From NCBI GenBank assembly GCA_018819165.1, contig JAHJQP010000171.1:1-20143 (forward strand): 20,143 nucleotides of DNA, given 5' to 3'. Of the stretch, positions 16,483-20,143 are shown piece by piece; within the stretch, counting starts at the first letter, position 1, and every line of letters begins with the position of its first letter. Under the pieces are notes generated by a model. It worked only from the letters and a program-made list of their open reading frames with translations, ran no database searches and was not told where the DNA came from. Origin of the DNA: Pseudomonadota bacterium. GTDB lineage: Bacteria > Desulfobacterota > Syntrophia > Syntrophales > UBA5619. The translations under genes were made by a program, and so were the position numbers.

Positions 16483-17612
16483 AGCCCCTCCCTTTTCAGG
16501 ACGATGCAGTTGGCGGCCGCCAGCAGGAGAAACATCCCTGTCAGGATCGCGAGATCGGGCCAGAGGTAGGCGAGACCCAGGTCCCGGAGATAGATGCCGG
16601 AGAGGATGTCGATGTAGTAGGTCGCCGGGACGATGGAGGAGAAAACCTGGAGGAACTTCGGCATGTTGATGACCGGGAAGACAAAGTTCGAAAGCAGCAG
16701 CGACGGCAGGTAGGTGAGCAGGACGGCCATTTGATTCGCGACCATCTGGGATTTCGTGACCGAGGAGATGAGCAGTCCCAGCGTCAGGGCGACCAGGAGG
16801 TAGATCGAGGAGGCCAGGATCATGAGCCAGAAACTCGCCTTCATGACGATCCCGAAGAGCACCTGCCCCATGAGGACGGCGACGAGGACGTCAGTCAGTC
16901 CGATCAGGAAATAGGGAATCGCCTTTCCCGTGAGCAATTCCCCGGCGCGTACGGGAAGCGACCGGAGCGTCTCCATTGTCCCGTTTTCATACTCCCGGGC
17001 GATAACCAGCGAGGTCAGCATCGCCCCGACGATCATGATGATGATCGCGATGATCCCCGGGATGATGAAGTTCCGGCTCTCCAGATCCTCGTTGAACCAG
17101 ACCCGGATCTGCCCCTCCACGGGGGGCCGGATCTTCTCCATCCCCTGGCGGTTCAGAAACTCGCCGAGGAGTTTCCGGTTGGTGTTTTCGATGAAGCCGG
17201 TGATGTATGCCCGGGCGATCCCGGCGAAGTTGGGATCGCTCCCGTCCAGGAGGACCTGGAGGGTTGTTTCGCGGTCCGCCCGGAGATCGGCGGTAAAGCC
17301 TGGAGGGATGACGACGCCCATTGTCGCCCGGCCCCGGTCGAGCGCTTCCGTCACGGCCGCGGTATCGGGGAGATGGGCGGCGATCCGGAAGTAGTGGGAG
17401 GCGCCGAGACGGCGAAGAAAGTCGCGGCTCAGGTCCGTCTGCTCCCGGTCGACGACGACCGTCTCGATATGCTCCACGTCGAGGCTGAGCGCATAGCCGA
17501 ACAGGAGGATGAGGAGCAGCGGGATGGCGAAGGCCAGATAGAGGCTCCTGAAGTCCCTAAGCAGGTGATAAACCTCTTTGCGGGCGATCGCCCGGATGTT
17601 CCGAAGATTCAT
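16479..17612 (-). CDS. ABC-2 type permease (YbhS-like)
   Basis: This 377-aa membrane subunit is homologous in layout to the following permease. It has an N-terminal helix (about 23-43), an extracytoplasmic domain (about 44-180) and five C-terminal helices, with AREYENGTMETLRSLPVRAGE (205-225) as the cytoplasmic coupling motif and NFVFPVINMP near 309-318. The true start is the ATG at 17612, which overlaps the ATPase stop as ATGA and has GGGAGG five bases upstream. The reading frame is open much further upstream, but that part only shadows the ATPase gene. Two different permeases point to a heterodimeric membrane unit served by the two ATPases and the membrane fusion protein. Confidence 0.92.
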   Translation of the reverse strand: MNLRNIRAIARKEVYHLLRDFRSLYLAFAIPLLLILLFGYALSLDVEHIETVVVDREQTDLSRDFLRRLGASHYFRIAAHLPDTAAVTEALDRGRATMGVVIPPGFTADLRADRETTLQVLLDGSDPNFAGIARAYITGFIENTNRKLLGEFLNRQGMEKIRPPVEGQIRVWFNEDLESRNFIIPGIIAIIIMIVGAMLTSLVIAREYENGTMETLRSLPVRAGELLTGKAIPYFLIGLTDVLVAVLMGQVLFGIVMKASFWLMILASSIYLLVALTLGLLISSVTKSQMVANQMAVLLTYLPSLLLSNFVFPVINMPKFLQVFSSIVPATYYIDILSGIYLRDLGLAYLWPDLAILTGMFLLLAAANCIVLKREGL

Positions 17613-18391
17613 GCGGCCTCCCTTCCATTTCTTCCGGACATCAGGGAAACGAAGGCGTCGTTGAGGTCCGCGTCGGGTCGTCCGGGGCAGGCTCCGCGGA
17701 TGATCTCCTCCGGGCTGCCCGATGCGACGATCCTCCCCTCGTTGATCATCACGATCCGCCCGCAGTTCCGTGCCTCGTCCATGTAGTGGGTGGTGACGAA
17801 GACGGTGATTCCCTCGTCGGCGAGCCGGCCGATAAAAGTCCAGAAGTGGCGCCGGGTGATCGGGTCGACCCCCGATGTCGGTTCGTCGAGGAAGAGGATC
17901 CGGGGCCGGTGGAGGAGGGCGCAGCCCAGGGCGAGGCGCTGGCGCCAGCCCGGGGGTAGCTCGCGGGTCAGGCGGTTTCTGACCTCTGCAAGCCGGGTCA
18001 TGTCGAGGACCCACTCTCTGCGCTCCGCCCACTGACTCTCCGGCACGCTGTAAACCCCGAGGTAGAAGCGGAGGTTCTCCATGGGGGTCAGATCCTCGTA
18101 AAGGGAGAATTTCTGGGACATGTAGCCGATCGCATGCCTGACCTCCTCCGCCTCCGTGACGATGTCGTAACCCGCCACCTTTCCCTCGCCGGATGTCGGA
18201 GAGAGTATCCCGCAGAGCATCCGGATCGTCGTTGATTTCCCGGAGCCGTTTGACCCGAGAAAGCCGAAGATCTCGCCGGGCCGGACCGAAAAGGAGATCT
18301 TGTCCACGGCGGTGAAAGCCCCGAAACGTTTTTCGAGCTCCCGGACCTCGATGGCTTCAGCGTTGTGATTATCGGAGTTTGAAGGTGTCAT
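17609..18391 (-). CDS. ABC transporter ATPase, second half-type (YbhF C-half-like)
   Basis: This 260-aa nucleotide-binding subunit powers the exporter. Walker A is GSNGSGKST (46-54), the Q-loop is YMSQKFS (Q93), Walker B is ILFLDEP (165-171) with catalytic Glu170, and the H-loop His is H202 (TTHYMDEA). The ABC signature is degenerate: LPPGW (145-149) in place of LSGGQ. To my knowledge the C-terminal halves of fused YbhF/RbbA-like proteins carry a similar LPLGW-like sequence, so this is probably a family trait. The gene overlaps the preceding ATPase by 23 bases and the following permease by four. A GGGGGG seven bases before the ATG is the likely, rather weak, ribosome site, suggesting translational coupling. 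Confidence 0.93.
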   Translation of the reverse strand: MTPSNSDNHNAEAIEVRELEKRFGAFTAVDKISFSVRPGEIFGFLGSNGSGKSTTIRMLCGILSPTSGEGKVAGYDIVTEAEEVRHAIGYMSQKFSLYEDLTPMENLRFYLGVYSVPESQWAERREWVLDMTRLAEVRNRLTRELPPGWRQRLALGCALLHRPRILFLDEPTSGVDPITRRHFWTFIGRLADEGITVFVTTHYMDEARNCGRIVMINEGRIVASGSPEEIIRGACPGRPDADLNDAFVSLMSGRNGREAA

Positions 18392-19196
18392 GTTCCAACC
18401 CCCCGTCCGCCTCCTGGATGCGGTGGATGATCGCCTCCTCCAGATTCTCGAAACGGGCGCGGATCTCTGCCGGGGAGGCCGTCTCCAGGAGCGCCGCCCG
18501 GTGCATCAGTCCCAGCCGGTCGCAACGCTCGCCCTCGTCGAGGTAGGCCGTGGAGACGATGATCGTCATCCCCTGTGCCCGCATTTTCCCCAGAATCTCC
18601 CAGAATTCCTGGCGAGAAACGGGATCGACTCCGTTCGTCGGTTCGTCCAGGATCAGAAGTTTCGGCTCATGGACGAGGACGCAGGCCAGCCCCAGCTTCT
18701 GCTTCATCCCGCCGGAGAGGTTGCCCGCCAGCCGGTCCGTGAAGGGAAGCAGGTTGGAAAACCCGAGGTAGAGGGCCTTCCGCGCCTTTCTCTCCGTACC
18801 GGTGATCCCGAAGATATCCATGAAAAAATCGATGTTCTCCTCGACCGTAAGGTCCTGGTAGAGGCCGAAGCGCTGGGGCATGTAACCGATGAGGGCCTTG
18901 ACCTCCGCCTTGTGCGTCACCACATCCAGACCGCCGATAGCGATCCGTCCCGCGGCGGGGCGGAGCATTGTCGCCGCCATCCTCAGGAGGGTGGACTTTC
19001 CCGCCCCATCGGAGCCGACGAGGCCGAAGATCGTTCCTTCCGGCACGGAGAGCGTGACTTCGCGGACAGCCTCCACGGCGCCGAAGCGGCAGGAAACCCC
19101 CTCGATCCGTAGAAAGGCCTCCTCCGGGGCAACAGGTTTTATGTCCTTTCCGCCCGCGAGGGAAGCGGGGGAAGGGGTCTTATCGTAACCAGGCAT
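18369..19196 (-). CDS. ABC transporter ATPase, first half-type (YbhF N-half-like)
   Basis: This 275-aa nucleotide-binding subunit begins with about 28 non-conserved residues. Walker A is GSDGAGKST (61-69), the Q-loop is YMPQRFG (Q108), the signature is canonical LSGGM (160-164), and Walker B is LLILDEP with Glu185. The H-loop His is replaced by Ala217 (VSTAYLDEGERC). With its partner ATPase it corresponds to one fused YbhF-type protein, here split in two genes. The start ATG lies inside the end of the membrane fusion protein gene (17-base overlap), with AGGGA about nine bases upstream. The two ATPases probably form a heterodimer. Confidence 0.93.
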   Translation of the reverse strand: MPGYDKTPSPASLAGGKDIKPVAPEEAFLRIEGVSCRFGAVEAVREVTLSVPEGTIFGLVGSDGAGKSTLLRMAATMLRPAAGRIAIGGLDVVTHKAEVKALIGYMPQRFGLYQDLTVEENIDFFMDIFGITGTERKARKALYLGFSNLLPFTDRLAGNLSGGMKQKLGLACVLVHEPKLLILDEPTNGVDPVSRQEFWEILGKMRAQGMTIIVSTAYLDEGERCDRLGLMHRAALLETASPAEIRARFENLEEAIIHRIQEADGGLEHDTFKLR

Positions 19197-20143
19197 CGGC
19201 GGGCATCCCTGATTTCAGCTCATGCTGCGGGTTGGGGATGGACACCTTGACGAGATAGACCAGCTTGACCCTCTCCTTCCGGGTCTGGATGATCTTGGGC
19301 GTGAATTCCCCCTCGGGTGAGATGAAGGTGACCCTCCCCGCGAAGGTTTTGTCGGGGAAGGTGTCGACGCGGACCTCCACCTCCTGCCCCGGCTTCACCT
19401 TGCCGATCTGCGTTTCGTCGACGAAGAGTTTCAGATCGACCGTGGCGAGATCGGAGAGGGTCAGGACCTCCCGTCCCGGGGTGACCACCTCCCCCGGTTC
19501 GATGCTGCGGCTGGTGATGATTCCCGCCCGGGGCGCCTTGAGTTGCGTATAATCGAGCTGGATCGCCGTCTGGTCGAGGGCCGAACGGGAAGCGGCGACG
19601 ATCGAGCCGGCCGCCTCCACCTCTCTTTTCGCCGCCTCGATCCGGACGAGGTTGCTCCGGGCCTGGTTCAGGAGGGCCTCTCCTTCGGCCACCCTGGCCT
19701 CGGCGGTGAGAATCGTTTCCTCCCGACTCCCTTCCCGGACGAGATCGTAGGTCTCCCTGCTCCGCTCGTATTCCGGGAGGGCCGTTTCGTAGCGGAGGCG
19801 GACGGCGGCGTCCCGCTCCTTCTCAGAGACGGTCCCCCTTTTGAAGAGGGTCTCATAGCGAGCCGCGTTCTTCTTTGCGTCTTCCATAACAGAAGCGGCG
19901 CCCTGCATTGCCTGCTTCGCCCGGGCGATCTCCTGCGTTCTGCTGCCGGCCTTGATCTCGTTCAACTGCGATTTCAAGGCGCGGAGGCCTGCCTCGGCCC
20001 GTGCCTCCTCCGCGGGAAGGGTCTTTTGATAGACCATCAGCAGGGTTTCCGCCTGTTCACGGTTCTTCAGGGTTTTTTCGAGAGTGGCCTTCGCCTGTTC
20101 GAGACGGGAACGGAACTCAGCCGGGTCAAGTTCGGCGAGGAGC
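19180..20143 (-). CDS. HlyD/YbhG-type membrane fusion protein (partial, 5' end beyond window)
   Basis: This periplasmic adaptor links an inner-membrane exporter to an outer-membrane channel. The frame is open to the window edge, so the N-terminal signal or membrane anchor is not visible; 320 codons are present. The visible part starts with the lipoyl-domain exit LAELDPAEFRSRL. It continues as a long coiled-coil hairpin rich in Ala, Glu and Arg for about 170 residues, then LDYTQLKAPRAGIITSRSIEPGEVV as the returning lipoyl half. A beta-barrel part follows (DLKLFVDETQIGKVKPGQEVEVRVDTFPDKTF), and it ends near KSGMPADAWLR. These are the standard landmarks in order. The internal ATG at 20037 is not a start. 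It is the first visible gene of the exporter operon, whose promoter lies outside. Confidence 0.93.
   Translation of the reverse strand, partial: LLAELDPAEFRSRLEQAKATLEKTLKNREQAETLLMVYQKTLPAEEARAEAGLRALKSQLNEIKAGSRTQEIARAKQAMQGAASVMEDAKKNAARYETLFKRGTVSEKERDAAVRLRYETALPEYERSRETYDLVREGSREETILTAEARVAEGEALLNQARSNLVRIEAAKREVEAAGSIVAASRSALDQTAIQLDYTQLKAPRAGIITSRSIEPGEVVTPGREVLTLSDLATVDLKLFVDETQIGKVKPGQEVEVRVDTFPDKTFAGRVTFISPEGEFTPKIIQTRKERVKLVYLVKVSIPNPQHELKSGMPADAWLR

Noticed and set aside
17613..18032. Extended N-terminus of the first permease, overlapping the ATPase gene
   Set aside because: The extra 140 residues are a Pro/Arg-rich out-of-frame reading of the ATPase; the ATG at 17612 has GGGAGG and an ATGA overlap.

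Overview
The window looks like a G+C-rich, Gram-negative anaerobe. The best guess is a Desulfobacterota/Deltaproteobacteria lineage of the Syntrophia type, inferred from gene content and not proven. The pointers are a tungsten-type aldehyde:ferredoxin oxidoreductase, a lipoprotein with a lipobox, MurJ, an RNase E/G with a long tail, and a YbhGFSR-like exporter with a membrane fusion protein. Almost every gene is a housekeeping or widespread accessory type. I see no rRNA, tRNA, CRISPR array, insertion sequence or phage gene.

Layout. Positions 1-700 are visibly more AT-rich than the rest. They hold a type II toxin-antitoxin module on the minus strand: a Phd/YefM antitoxin, the first codons of its toxin overlapping it by ATGA, and an operator palindrome laid over the promoter. 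An intergenic stretch follows, with a 14-bp direct repeat and a minus-strand intrinsic terminator. Positions 719-3015 hold an aldehyde:ferredoxin oxidoreductase with unusual cysteine spacing and its own promoter. Positions 3097-3842 hold a small Ala/Lys-rich helical lipoprotein with its own promoter. Positions 3880-6985 hold a minus-strand run: alpha/beta hydrolase, yggT, yggU (DUF167), murJ.

Divergent from that run is proC (7256-8074, plus). It converges on a yciO-rng pair (10703 to 8088, minus). Divergent from yciO is carB (10989-14192, plus), with a well-formed promoter preceded by a perfect 11-bp tandem duplication. No carA is adjacent.

From the right edge back to 14347 runs a tightly packed minus-strand export operon: membrane fusion protein (cut by the window edge), two separate ABC ATPases, two ABC-2 permeases, and a 332-aa protein I do not recognise. 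Start and stop codons overlap at four successive junctions. The two ATPases together match the two halves of fused YbhF-type proteins. Their motif defects are complementary, which predicts one working and one degenerate ATP site. The last gene has a C-terminal half that reads like a PD-(D/E)XK nuclease fold without the catalytic lysine.

The most interesting items are this unrecognised protein in the exporter operon, the asymmetric split ATPases, the oxidoreductase with CX3CX3C spacing, the Arg-rich tail and terminal motif of the RNase E/G, and the paired 21-bp intergenic repeats. None is a clear new system; each is a testable oddity.
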